A stretch of DNA of 29,829 bases from DATJOQ01 sp050010455 (GTDB taxonomy: Bacteria > Desulfobacterota > Binatia > Binatales > Binataceae): contig JBEKLA010000024.1 of assembly GCA_050010455.1 (NCBI GenBank), forward strand, positions 1-29,829, given 5' to 3'. Positions 15,162 to 23,364 of the stretch are shown piece after piece. The position numbers and the translations under genes were made by a program. Each line of letters begins with the position of its first letter. Position 1 is the stretch's first letter. Under the pieces are notes generated by a model, which saw only the letters and a program-made list of their open reading frames with translations, searched no databases and had not been told where the DNA came from.

Positions 15162-15188
15162 AGTATCAAACCAGGGCAAAAATGTCAA
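15162..15188 (-). promoter_or_regulatory. Probable thi operon promoter
   Basis: A perfect TTGACA (minus strand, 15183-15188) is followed after 15 nt by GATACT, four of six matches to the -10 consensus. It is just upstream of the TPP aptamer, where the thi promoter must lie. The short spacer lowers confidence. Confidence 0.45.
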
Positions 15189-15390
15189 AATCGCACGGCC
15201 CGGACTGAACGGATGAAAAACGACGCCGCGATTGTTCGGGTCGCGATTTAAATTCATCTTGAAATGGGTACAATACCCTCGATAGCGCGGCGTGACGCGC
15301 GTATCCAGACCCGCAAGGTTGCCCTGGACACCTTTTGTTGACGGAGCTAACTGACCAATTTTCACTATCGACCAAGCCGAGATCGCCAAG

Positions 15391-16521
15391 TTGCAGAGCG
15401 CGCCGCCCACCGTCGCCGAAATTGACCTGACCGCGCTTATCGACAATTACCGCGCACTGCGCGCCCTCGCCGGCGGCGCCGAGCCGATGGCGGTGGTCAA
15501 GGCCGACGCTTACGGCCACGGCGCGATCGAGGTGTCGCGCGCGCTGGTGGCCGAAGGATGCCGCCATCTGGGCGTGGCGCGAATCTGCGAGGCACGCGAA
15601 CTGCGCACCGCGGGAATAGCCGAGCGCATCTACCTGATGGGGGGCTTCTTCGCCCAGGACGCGGCCGAAGTCGTCGCCCTCGATTTGACCCCGTTCGTCT
15701 TCGATGTCACCGCGATCCCGCTTATTGATCGCGCCGCGCGCGCGCTCGGCCGTCCTGGATTCCCGGTTCATCTCAAAATCGACAGTGGCGCCGGACGCCT
15801 CGGCGTGACGCTCGATCAGCTCGACGCCGCGATCGCGGGATTCCGCCGCGCCGAGTCGGTGACGCTCGAGGGCGTATGCACCCTGCTGGCCGACGCCGGT
15901 AATCCCGCCAGCCCGATTACCAATCGCCAGGTCGCGGCCTTCGCACAGGCGCTGGCGCGCCTCGAAGCGGCCGGACTCAAGCCTCGCCTCACTCATATTG
16001 CCAATTCCGCGGCCGCGGTGCTGCGCCCCGATCCCGAGTGCAACATGTTTCGCCCGGGCCTCGCCCTCTACGGGCTGCCGCCGGTGCCTGCCGTTCGCGA
16101 GCGCGTCGAGCTCAAGCAAGTCATGACGTTCAAGACCCACGTATTGCAGGTCAAGCGGATGCCCACTGGAAGCGGCGTCAGCTATGGCCACACCTTCATC
16201 ACTACGCGGCCGACCGTGATCGGCGTGCTGCCGGTGGGCTATGCGGACGGCTATCGCCGCGGCCTCCAGCATGGCGGCGAGGTGCTGATTCGCGGGCGAA
16301 GGGCGCCGGTGGTGGGCGCGGTATGCATGGACTTGACGATGGTCGATCTCACCGACGTGGCGGACGCCGCACCCGGCGACGAGGTGATATTGTGGGGCGG
16401 CGCGGATGAGCAAACCATCAGCGTCAACGAGGTCGCGCGTTTGGTGCAAACCATTTCGTACGAGATGCTGTGTACGGTCGGCAAGCGAGTGCCGCGAATC
16501 TATCGGAGAGAGCGATCATGA
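15391..16521 (+). CDS. alr: Alanine racemase
   Basis: This PLP enzyme interconverts L- and D-alanine for peptidoglycan. It has 376 residues. Lys37 in AVVKADAYGHG binds PLP, Arg136 is in KIDSGAGRLG, and the second catalytic base Tyr265 is in SGVSYGHTF. The C-terminal domain has VGAVCMDLTMVDLTD and a normal end. The start is taken as TTG 15391, as no ATG or GTG is available before the family N-terminus; ribosome-binding signal is poor (GAGATC). A weak promoter-like TTGACG at 15338 lies 53 nt upstream. Its stop overlaps the purH start as ATGA, an uncommon partnership of cell wall and purine genes. Confidence 0.94.
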   Translation: MQSAPPTVAEIDLTALIDNYRALRALAGGAEPMAVVKADAYGHGAIEVSRALVAEGCRHLGVARICEARELRTAGIAERIYLMGGFFAQDAAEVVALDLTPFVFDVTAIPLIDRAARALGRPGFPVHLKIDSGAGRLGVTLDQLDAAIAGFRRAESVTLEGVCTLLADAGNPASPITNRQVAAFAQALARLEAAGLKPRLTHIANSAAAVLRPDPECNMFRPGLALYGLPPVPAVRERVELKQVMTFKTHVLQVKRMPTGSGVSYGHTFITTRPTVIGVLPVGYADGYRRGLQHGGEVLIRGRRAPVVGAVCMDLTMVDLTDVADAAPGDEVILWGGADEQTISVNEVARLVQTISYEMLCTVGKRVPRIYRRERS

Positions 16522-18086
16522 GTACGGGCTTGATAAAAATCAGACGCGCATTGCTCGGCGTATCGAATAAGGGCGGCCTCGCCGATCTGGCCGGCGCGCT
16601 GGAACGATTCGGCGCGGAGTTGCTATCGACCGGCGGCACCAGGGCGGCTCTCGAGGCTGCCGGGCACCGCGTCAAGGCGGTCGAGGAATTCACCGGCTCG
16701 CCCGAGATGCTGGGCGGACGCGTCAAGACGCTCCATCCGCGGATTCACGGCGGCATCCTCGCCCGCCGCGACGACCCCGGCCATCAGCGCGACATGCGAC
16801 AGAATCACCTCGAACCGATCGACATGGTGGTGGTCAACTTCTATCCGTTCGAACAGACCATCGCCCGCGCCGACGTCGGCCTCGACGACGCGATCGAGAA
16901 TATCGATATCGGCGGTCCGACGCTGGTCCGCGCCGCGGCAAAGAACTACGCCGACGTCGCGGTGGTGGTCGATCCCGCCGACTACGCGGCGATTATCGAC
17001 GAGCTCGGCAAAAATAACGGCGCTATCTCGCTCGAGACGCGATGGCGGCTGGCGCGCAAGGCTTTCGAGCGGGTCACCGCCTACGATTGCGCCATCTCCA
17101 ATTATCTCGGCGCTCTGGCTCCCGATGGTGCGCGAGAGCCTCTGGGCGAAACCTTCAGTATCACGCTCGATCGCGCGCAGGCGCTGCGCTACGGCGAGAA
17201 CCCCCATCAGCAGGCCGCGCTCTACGGCGATTTCCTCAAGGTCGCCGAGCAGGTTCACGGCAAGGAGCTGTCGTTCAACAACGTCGTCGATATCAACTGG
17301 GCGATCAACATGATCCTGGACTTCCAGGATTATCGCGATGCCGTGGTCGCGATCCTCAAGCACAATACTCCGTGCGGCGTGGGCGTGGCCGATACGCTGA
17401 AGGGCGCATGGGACAAGGCTTTCGCCACCGATCCCGATTCCCCCTTCGGCGGTATCATTATCAGCAACCGTCCGTGGGATCTCGACTTCGCGCGCGCCGT
17501 CGACGAGCTTTTCACCGAAGTTCTGATCGGACCCGACTTCCAGCCCGGCGTGCTCGATTTCCTGCGCAAGAAGAAGAATCGGCGCGTGATGCGCTTCCAT
17601 CCCAATGCCGTCAAGCGCGACGAACTCGACCTCAAGCGCGTGATCGGCGGCCTGCTGGTGCAGACTCCCGACGTAACCTTCGAAGATCCGCGCAAGGCCG
17701 AAGTGGTCACCAAGCGCGCTCCGACCGACGCCGAGATGCGCGCGCTCGCCTTCGGTATCCGCGTGTGCAAGCACGTCAAGTCCAACGCGATCGCGTTCGT
17801 CAAGGAGGATCGCACGCTCGCGGTCGGCGGCGGCGCGACTTCGCGGATCGATCCGATGTACTCGGCGCGCGAGAAGGCGGCGCGCTTGAAGGTCTCGCTT
17901 GCGGGCTCGGTGCTCGCCTCCGAAGCGATGTTCCCGTTTCCCGACGGGCCGACGCTCGCGGCCGAGGCCGGCGCAACCGCTATCGCGCAGCCGGGCGGCG
18001 CCGTGCGCGACAGCGACGTAATCGCGGCCGCGGATCAGCACGGCCTCGCGATGGTGTTCACCGGGGTGCGCCACTTCCGTCATTGA
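16518..18086 (+). CDS. purH: Bifunctional AICAR formyltransferase/IMP cyclohydrolase
   Basis: PurH carries out the last two steps of IMP synthesis: formylation of AICAR by 10-formyl-THF, then ring closure. It has 522 residues from ATG 16518, which overlaps the alr stop (ATGA) and has GGAGAGAG upstream. The N-terminal cyclohydrolase (MGS-like) domain shows ALLGVSNKGGL, LLSTGGTRAALE, LGGRVKTLHPRIHGGIL and VNFYPFEQT. The transferase part has RYGENPHQQAALYG, FNNVVDINWA and the active-site LKHNTPCGVG. It ends with the family's TGVRHFRH. All motifs are intact. Confidence 0.97.
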   Translation: MSTGLIKIRRALLGVSNKGGLADLAGALERFGAELLSTGGTRAALEAAGHRVKAVEEFTGSPEMLGGRVKTLHPRIHGGILARRDDPGHQRDMRQNHLEPIDMVVVNFYPFEQTIARADVGLDDAIENIDIGGPTLVRAAAKNYADVAVVVDPADYAAIIDELGKNNGAISLETRWRLARKAFERVTAYDCAISNYLGALAPDGAREPLGETFSITLDRAQALRYGENPHQQAALYGDFLKVAEQVHGKELSFNNVVDINWAINMILDFQDYRDAVVAILKHNTPCGVGVADTLKGAWDKAFATDPDSPFGGIIISNRPWDLDFARAVDELFTEVLIGPDFQPGVLDFLRKKKNRRVMRFHPNAVKRDELDLKRVIGGLLVQTPDVTFEDPRKAEVVTKRAPTDAEMRALAFGIRVCKHVKSNAIAFVKEDRTLAVGGGATSRIDPMYSAREKAARLKVSLAGSVLASEAMFPFPDGPTLAAEAGATAIAQPGGAVRDSDVIAAADQHGLAMVFTGVRHFRH

Positions 18087-18093
18087 TTCCTAA

Positions 18094-18246
18094 CAGGGTG
18101 TTGAGAAAATGGGACGAGGAGCGAAATTGCACGGGAGTACACTCAACACCCTGCATGAAAACTGGCTTCCTTCCTCAATCTTCTTCCCCGCCGGGGGAGA
18201 TAAGAGAGAGGGCGCGGGCTGTGAAAATCCTTTTTCAACAGCCCGC
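18094..18246. repeat. Inverted-repeat insertion between purH and purD
   Basis: CAGGGTGTTGAG (18094-18105) is exactly inverted at 18142-18153. A second near-perfect 15-bp inverted repeat, based on GCGGGCTGTTGAAAA, spans 18214-18246, with a one-base deletion in its left arm. Between them is a pyrimidine/purine-rich stretch (CCCCGCCGGGGGAGATAAG) like the start of the composite repeat near 25050. These look like remnants of small non-coding mobile repeats. The last hairpin ends ten nt before purD. Confidence 0.75.
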
Positions 18247-18255
18247 TAAGGCCGC

Positions 18256-19575
18256 ATGATGAAAGTCCTGGTCATTGGCAAGGGTGGCCGCGAGCACGCG
18301 CTATGCTGGCGGATCAGCCAAAGCCCTGGCGTCGAAAGAGTCTTCTGCGCCAGCGGCAATCCCGGCATCACCCAGAATGCTCGCCTGGTCGCGATCGAAC
18401 CGTCCGATATCGCGGGCCTCGCCGATTTCGCCGGCGCGCAGCGAATCGATCTCACCGTCGTCGGTCCCGAGGATCCGCTCGCGCTCGGTATCGCCGACGA
18501 ATTCGAGCGCCGCGGGCTCACGATTTTCGGCCCGTCGCAAGCGGCCTCGCGGCTCGAAGCCAGCAAGGCCTTCGCCAAGACCGTGATGCGAGAAGCGGGC
18601 GTGCCGACCGCCGCCGCTGCCGTATTCGATAACGCCGACGAGGCGCGCCGCTTCGTTCGCGAACACGGCGGCGCGATGGTGGTCAAAGCCGACGGCCTGG
18701 CGCTGGGCAAGGGCGTCGTGGTTTGTGACGACGCCGCAAGCGCGCTCGCGGCGATCGACGACGCGATGGAGCGCCGGCTGTTCGGCGCCGCCGGAGAACG
18801 CCTCGTAATCGAAGAACGCCTTCGCGGCGAGGAAGTTTCCTTCTTCGCGCTATGCGACGGCGAGCGCGCGGTGCCGATCGGCCTGGTGCAGGATCACAAG
18901 ACGGTATTCGACGGCGATCGCGGCCCTAACACCGGCGGGATGGGCGCCTACTCGCCGCTGCCGCAGTTCGGCCCCGGCCTCGAAGCGCGGATCATGAGCG
19001 AAGTCGTCACGCCGACGATGGCCGCGATGCGCGCGCGCGGCACACCGTTTCGCGGCGTGTTGTTCGTCGGTTTGATGATCGACGGCGAGCGGATGAACGT
19101 GCTCGAATACAACGTCCGCTTCGGCGACCCGGAGTGCGAGGCGCTGATGATGCGGTTCGAGGGCGACCTCGCGGGATTGTTGCTCGCCGCGGCCAATGGC
19201 GACGCGACGCGCGCGAGCGCGCAACTGTCGCCCGAAAGCGTGGTCGCGGTCGTGCTCGCTTCCGGCGGATATCCGGGCGATTATCGTAGTGGAATCGAAA
19301 TTCGCGGAGTCGCCGGCGCCGAAGCTATCGACGGCGTGCGCGTGTTCCATTCCGGCACCGCGATTCGCGACGGCAGCCTCGTCACCAAAGGCGGCCGCGT
19401 GATGGTGGTATGCGCGCGGGCGCGCGATTTGCGGCAGGCTGCGGTCACCGCCTATCGCGCCGCCGATTTGATCGAGTTCGAGGGCAAGCATCTGCGCCGC
19501 GATATCGGACTCAAGGCGCTCAACAGGACTCGACCCGGCGCTGGCGGCGAATCGCCCGCCGGGCAGGATAGGTAA
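18256..19575 (+). CDS. purD: Phosphoribosylamine-glycine ligase
   Basis: PurD makes GAR from phosphoribosylamine, glycine and ATP, the second step of purine synthesis. It has 439 residues and ATP-grasp architecture: VLVIGKGGREHALCW at the start, VVGPEDPLALGIADEF around 73-88, VVKADGLALGKGVVV, IEERLRGEEVSFFALCDG, GDRGPNTGGMGAYSP and NVLEYNVRFGDPECE in order. The start is ATG 18256 or 18259, with TAAGG just upstream. The last 15 or so residues are a Gly/Pro-rich tail. Its stop is one nt before the purE ATG (TAAAATG), so the two are translationally linked. Confidence 0.97.
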   Translation: MMKVLVIGKGGREHALCWRISQSPGVERVFCASGNPGITQNARLVAIEPSDIAGLADFAGAQRIDLTVVGPEDPLALGIADEFERRGLTIFGPSQAASRLEASKAFAKTVMREAGVPTAAAAVFDNADEARRFVREHGGAMVVKADGLALGKGVVVCDDAASALAAIDDAMERRLFGAAGERLVIEERLRGEEVSFFALCDGERAVPIGLVQDHKTVFDGDRGPNTGGMGAYSPLPQFGPGLEARIMSEVVTPTMAAMRARGTPFRGVLFVGLMIDGERMNVLEYNVRFGDPECEALMMRFEGDLAGLLLAAANGDATRASAQLSPESVVAVVLASGGYPGDYRSGIEIRGVAGAEAIDGVRVFHSGTAIRDGSLVTKGGRVMVVCARARDLRQAAVTAYRAADLIEFEGKHLRRDIGLKALNRTRPGAGGESPAGQDR

Positions 19576-19576
19576 A

Positions 19577-20077
19577 ATGAAATCGACGGAGAACCCATTG
19601 GTCCAGGTTTTTCTCGGCTCTGCCAGTGATCGCGAGATGGCCGAGCATACGCGCGAGCGGCTCGACCAATTCGGCATCCCGTATCAAATCACCGTCAGCT
19701 CGGCCCATCGTTCGCCCGAACGCACTTCGCGCCTGGCCGCGAGCGCCGAGCGTCGCGGCGTCAAGGTCATCATCGCGATGGCGGGCGGAGCCGCTCATCT
19801 TGCCGGCGTGATCGCCGCCCATACCGTGATTCCGGTGATCGCGGTGCCGCTCGCCAGCACGCCGCTGGCCGGCTTCGACGCGCTGCTGGCTTCGGTGCAG
19901 ATGCCGCCCGGCGTGCCGGTCGCGACCGTCGCCGTGGGCCGCTTCGGCGCGGAGAACGCCGCGATTCTCGCCGCGCAAATCCTGGCGCTGAACGACCCCG
20001 CGATACGCCAGAAGCTTCACGAGTTCAAGGCCGAACTCGTGAGAAAAGTTGAGGAATCGGATCGTCAAAGCGAGTGA
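19577..20077 (+). CDS. purE: 5-(carboxyamino)imidazole ribonucleotide mutase (class I PurE)
   Basis: PurE converts N5-CAIR to CAIR. The 166-residue protein has FLGSASDREMAEHT at the N-terminus, the substrate loop SSAHRSPERT (42-50 with catalytic His44), AMAGGAAHLAGVIAAHT and VPLASTPLAGFDALLASVQMPPGVPVAT. These favour class I, the bacterial mutase that acts with PurK; I see no purK in the window. It follows purD by one nt, and tsaC begins inside its last 29 nt. Confidence 0.94.
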   Translation: MKSTENPLVQVFLGSASDREMAEHTRERLDQFGIPYQITVSSAHRSPERTSRLAASAERRGVKVIIAMAGGAAHLAGVIAAHTVIPVIAVPLASTPLAGFDALLASVQMPPGVPVATVAVGRFGAENAAILAAQILALNDPAIRQKLHEFKAELVRKVEESDRQSE

Positions 20078-20693
20078 TGACATTGGCGACCCTGTCGATC
20101 GCGCACTCGCCGCGCTCAACGCCGCGGAACTCGTGGTCTACCCGACCGAAACCTTTTACGGGCTCGGTGCGGACGCATCTTCCGCGGATGCGCTCGAGCG
20201 CCTGTTCGCGGTCAAGCGGCGCGATCCGGACAAGCCGGTGGCGTTGATCGTGGCCGACCTCGCGATGGCGCGGAATGTCGTCGCGGAAATCCCGCCGCCC
20301 GCGATTCGTCTTGCGCGAGCGTTCTGGCCGGGACCGCTGACGATCGTGATGCGGGCGCGCGCTGGAGTTCACGCCGGGCTGCTCGGCCGCGACGGCGGCG
20401 TCGGCCTGCGCGTATCGTCGCATCCGATCGCGCACGAGCTGGTGCGTCGATTGGGACGTCCGCTCACTGCCACCAGCGCCAATCTCGCCGGCGCGCCGCC
20501 CGCGACGACCGTCGCGCAGGCGCGCGCCGCATTCGGAAACCAGGTTGCGATCTATCTCGAAGGCGGCCGCCTCGGCCTCACCGCGGCATCCACCGTGATC
20601 GCCTTCGACGGAGACCGCCCTAACGTGCTGCGCGTCGGGCCGATATCGGAAGCTCAGATCGCCGCGGCCCTGAACATCGAGGTACAGTCATGA
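20049..20693 (+). CDS. tsaC: L-threonylcarbamoyladenylate synthase (YrdC/Sua5 family)
   Basis: This enzyme makes threonylcarbamoyl-AMP from threonine, bicarbonate and ATP, the first step of the universal t6A37 tRNA modification. It has 214 residues. VVYPTETFYGLGADA, LFAVKRRDPDKPVALI, FWPGPLTIVM, VGLRVSSHPIAHELV and TATSANLAGAP are the YrdC-domain signatures. The short length means it is TsaC-like, without the extra C-terminal Sua5 domain. No ATG or GTG fits, so I take TTG 20049, overlapping the purE end by 29 nt; the ribosome-binding site is weak. It overlaps the next gene as ATGA. Confidence 0.94.
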   Translation: MRNRIVKASDDIGDPVDRALAALNAAELVVYPTETFYGLGADASSADALERLFAVKRRDPDKPVALIVADLAMARNVVAEIPPPAIRLARAFWPGPLTIVMRARAGVHAGLLGRDGGVGLRVSSHPIAHELVRRLGRPLTATSANLAGAPPATTVAQARAAFGNQVAIYLEGGRLGLTAASTVIAFDGDRPNVLRVGPISEAQIAAALNIEVQS

Positions 20694-21982
20694 GTCCGCT
20701 TGGCCGGCGAATCGAACCCTTCCGCGGCCTGCTCTACAATCAGCGCAAATGCGGCGATTTGAGCGCCGTGGTCGCGCCGCCCTACGATCTGATCGGGCCC
20801 GAGCGCCAGAATCAGCTCTACGATCGCAGCCCCAACAACGTCGTGCGCCTGGAGCTTAATCGCGACGCCGATCGTTACGGCTCTTCGGCGAGCACCCTGC
20901 GCGACTGGATCGATCAAAACATCCTGGAGCACGCGCCTGCCCCGGCGATTTATCTTTACAGCGAAAGTTTCGCGGTCGAAGGCCGCCGCCTCGAACGCGA
21001 CGGCTTCATCGTCCGCATCCGGCTCGAAGAGTTCGGCAAGGGCAGGATTCTGCCCCACGAGCGCACCTTCTCCGCGCCCAAGGAAGATCGCCTGCGCCTG
21101 CTCGGCGCGACGGCCACCAACATGAGTTCGATCTTCGGCCTCTACTCGGGCACGCATCCCGAGCTCGACGATCTGCGCAAACTGGTGATGGCGCGTCCGG
21201 CGCTGATGGAAGTAACCGACGACCTCGGAGTCGTCCATCGCCTGCGCGCGATCGACGCTCCTTCCGAGATCGCGCTGATTCAGAGCGCGCTCGACGACTC
21301 GCGCATCCTGATCGCCGACGGCCACCATCGTTACGAAACCGCGCTGAATTACAGCCGCCAGATGCGCGCGGCCCAGAACAATCCCGCCGGGCCGCAGCCG
21401 TACGATTACACCATGATGACGCTGACCGCGTGCGACGATCCCGGCCTCGTCATCCTGCCGACCCATCGCGTGGTCAAGCGCTTGGCGCAAGCGTCGATCG
21501 CGGCCTTCGCCGGACGCGCCCGCGACCTCTTCCAGATCGAAGAATTCAGCGATAGCGGTGCGTTGCTCGAGCGGCTCAAGAGCGCCGGACACGGCACGCT
21601 CGCGGTCGCGCTCCAGGGCGACGCGCGGCTTCGCCTGATCCGCCTCAAGGACGCCGGCGCGATGGTGTCGCTAGCTCCGGAAAAGCCGGCGGCGATTCGC
21701 GCACTCGACGTGTCGATCCTGCACGCCGTCGTCTTCAGCCGGATCCTCGGACTGGAAGAGGCCGAGGTTAAGGCCGGCGGCAACATCGAGTACACGATCG
21801 ACGCCGAGGCCGCGCTCAAAGCGGTCGCGCACGGGCAAGCGTCGGGCGCGTTTCTGCTCAATGCGACGTCGATCGGCGAGGTCGAACGGGTCAGCGATTC
21901 GGGCGCCACGATGCCGGAGAAGTCGACCTACTTTTTCCCCAAGCTGCTGACCGGCCTGGTGATGAATCCGCTGAACGACTGA
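20690..21982 (+). CDS. DUF1015 family protein
   Basis: This 430-residue member of the widely conserved DUF1015 family has no established biochemical role that I know of. Signatures are an N-terminal IEPFRGLLYN and VVAPPYDLIG, NVVRLELNRD, RILPHERTFSAPKEDRLRLL around 121-142, IADGHHRYETALNY around 207-220, and YDYTMMTLTAC. The His/Glu/Asp-rich conserved blocks look like an enzyme active site. Its ATG overlaps the tsaC stop (ATGA), and the phosphatase gene follows seven nt after it, so it belongs to the pur-tsaC operon and may have a housekeeping function. Confidence 0.93.
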   Translation: MSPLGRRIEPFRGLLYNQRKCGDLSAVVAPPYDLIGPERQNQLYDRSPNNVVRLELNRDADRYGSSASTLRDWIDQNILEHAPAPAIYLYSESFAVEGRRLERDGFIVRIRLEEFGKGRILPHERTFSAPKEDRLRLLGATATNMSSIFGLYSGTHPELDDLRKLVMARPALMEVTDDLGVVHRLRAIDAPSEIALIQSALDDSRILIADGHHRYETALNYSRQMRAAQNNPAGPQPYDYTMMTLTACDDPGLVILPTHRVVKRLAQASIAAFAGRARDLFQIEEFSDSGALLERLKSAGHGTLAVALQGDARLRLIRLKDAGAMVSLAPEKPAAIRALDVSILHAVVFSRILGLEEAEVKAGGNIEYTIDAEAALKAVAHGQASGAFLLNATSIGEVERVSDSGATMPEKSTYFFPKLLTGLVMNPLND

Positions 21983-21988
21983 GCCGCG

Positions 21989-22618
21989 ATGGGCGCCGAG
22001 CTATTCATCGTTCGCCACGGCGAGACCGAGGGCCAGTCCAGTATCCGCTACCACGGCCGCACCGACGTCGCGCTGTCGGACTTGGGCCGCGCGCAGATGC
22101 GTGCGGCGGCGGCGGCGATGCCGTCGCGCGATTTCACCCGGGTCTTCGCCAGCACGATGGTGCGCGCGATCGAGGGCGCGCGGTTGATCGCCGGCGCGGA
22201 CGCACCGATCGTGACTCTCGAAGAATTCGCCGAGGTCGACTTCGGCCTGTTCGAGGGTCTGACCGCCGAGGAGATCCGCGCGCGCTATCCCGAGGAGTTC
22301 GAGCGCTGGAACCGCGATCGCCTCGATCTCGGTTACGCGTATCCCGGAGGAGAAAGCCGCGCCGGATTCCGCTCTCGTGTCGAGCGCGGACTGCGGCGGA
22401 TGCTCGAACAATGGGGCGACGACGCATCCGGCGACGGCCGCGCGCTGATCGTGGCGCATCGCGGCGTGATCCGCACGATTATCCGCGCCCTGGTCGGCGC
22501 CGAACCGATAATCGAACTGGCCTCGATTCACATCCTCGAACGCGCGCCCCGATGGCGCGTGCGGGAACTCGATATCGTAAGCCACCTGGAAGGAATCGAT
22601 TCACGCGCCGGCGGCTAA
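21989..22618 (+). CDS. Histidine phosphatase family protein (phosphoglycerate mutase-like)
   Basis: This 209-residue protein has the branch-1 histidine phosphatase signature FIVRHGETEG with phospho-acceptor His10 flanked by Arg9, Arg59 in ASTMVRAIEGA, the acid Glu82 in EFAEVDFGLFEG and the second His157 in IVAHRGVIR. Relatives include alpha-ribazole phosphatase, phosphoserine phosphatase and broad acid phosphatases; the substrate cannot be read from sequence. A cofactor-independent mutase (GpmI) is encoded nearby, so a glycolytic mutase role is less likely. It is the last gene of the plus-strand operon and has little ribosome-binding signal, suggesting coupling to DUF1015. Confidence 0.9.
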   Translation: MGAELFIVRHGETEGQSSIRYHGRTDVALSDLGRAQMRAAAAAMPSRDFTRVFASTMVRAIEGARLIAGADAPIVTLEEFAEVDFGLFEGLTAEEIRARYPEEFERWNRDRLDLGYAYPGGESRAGFRSRVERGLRRMLEQWGDDASGDGRALIVAHRGVIRTIIRALVGAEPIIELASIHILERAPRWRVRELDIVSHLEGIDSRAGG

Positions 22619-22660
22619 CGTGTTGAGCTGAAAATCCGCTTACAAGAAGCTCCTCCAGCT

Positions 22661-22775
22661 CGTCATCCTGAACGAAGTGAAGGATCTCGCGCGCTCCTGC
22701 GCGCGTATACACTCTCCACGCCCCGCCAGACGCCCGGAGTACCGGGCGAGATCCTTCGCGGCGCTCAGGATGACG
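22661..22775. repeat. Palindromic intergenic repeat, full copy
   Basis: A 115-bp element begins CGTCATCCTGAACG, has CTCGCGCGCTCCTGCGCGCG in its left half and CGCCCGGAGTACCGGGCG then AGATCCTTCG in its right half, and ends CTCAGGATGACG. It is the same family as 11731-11842 and 13721-13850. It lies 42 nt past the last gene of the plus-strand operon and may also work as a transcription end. Confidence 0.88.
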
Positions 22776-23136
22776 GAAAAAAGGCGCCTCGATTATTCTG
22801 ATTCTTGCTAAGCGTACTTCCAACCCAAGACGATAGCGCTCCGCGTCGGAAGTTCGCTCGTAAATTGGTCTGTCATTTCGAGCCCGTTCGACTGCGCTCA
22901 GGGCAGGCTCCGCGAGAAATCGCGGGCGAGAAAGGAGTTCATTTTCCAGTTCTGGGTCTAGCTCTGTTCGGTGTTGCCCCAATCGGCGGTATTGCTGCTA
23001 ACTGCCAGTCAAATCGTGCTCTTGCCTCACGAAGCGCATTATAGCCACTATCGCTCATATCCGCAGTGCGCTCCTAAAAACATCCCTGCAGTTGTTGGGG
23101 CTCAACGCACAGGAGGGCCGCGCCCGGCCGCACCCT
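22776..23136. other. Non-coding spacer with a second repeat type
   Basis: No gene is evident. At 22872-22921 there is a short element GTCATTTCGAGC...GAGAAATC with CTGCGCTCAGGGCAGGCTC inside. It resembles another common genomic repeat with inverted ends (ATTTC and GAAAT). The remaining sequence shows no recognisable coding or RNA feature. Confidence 0.45.
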
Positions 23137-23280
23137 ATGGAACCCAAGAACCAATCCACTGACTACTCAATCAGCTTCGAGCCGCGGAAAGCTGGCGACA
23201 AGGGCGAATCATTTAAAGTCTTCGACAGCGCCACCAACAGCCCGCAGAATGTCGAGTTGCAAGGGAGTGGCACGCGGTAG
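23137..23280 (+). CDS. Possible small protein, 47 residues
   Basis: A short frame from ATG 23137 gives a hydrophilic product (MEPKNQSTDYSISFEPRKAG at the start, NVELQGSGTR at the end). An AGGAGG lies at 23111, but about 20 nt before the ATG, too far for normal use. Its codon choice is less GC-biased than that of its neighbours. I know no family. It may be a small acquired gene or chance. Confidence 0.25.
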   Translation: MEPKNQSTDYSISFEPRKAGDKGESFKVFDSATNSPQNVELQGSGTR

Positions 23281-23364
23281 AAAGGAATCGTCACTCCGCG
23301 AAAGCTCGCAATGGCAGCCGTGACCAGGATTCGCGAGACGCGACATCCAGCGTCCCGCGCGACG

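Noticed and set aside
16623..18083. Long minus-strand frame opposite purH
   Set aside because: Antisense shadow of an intact, well-recognised gene.
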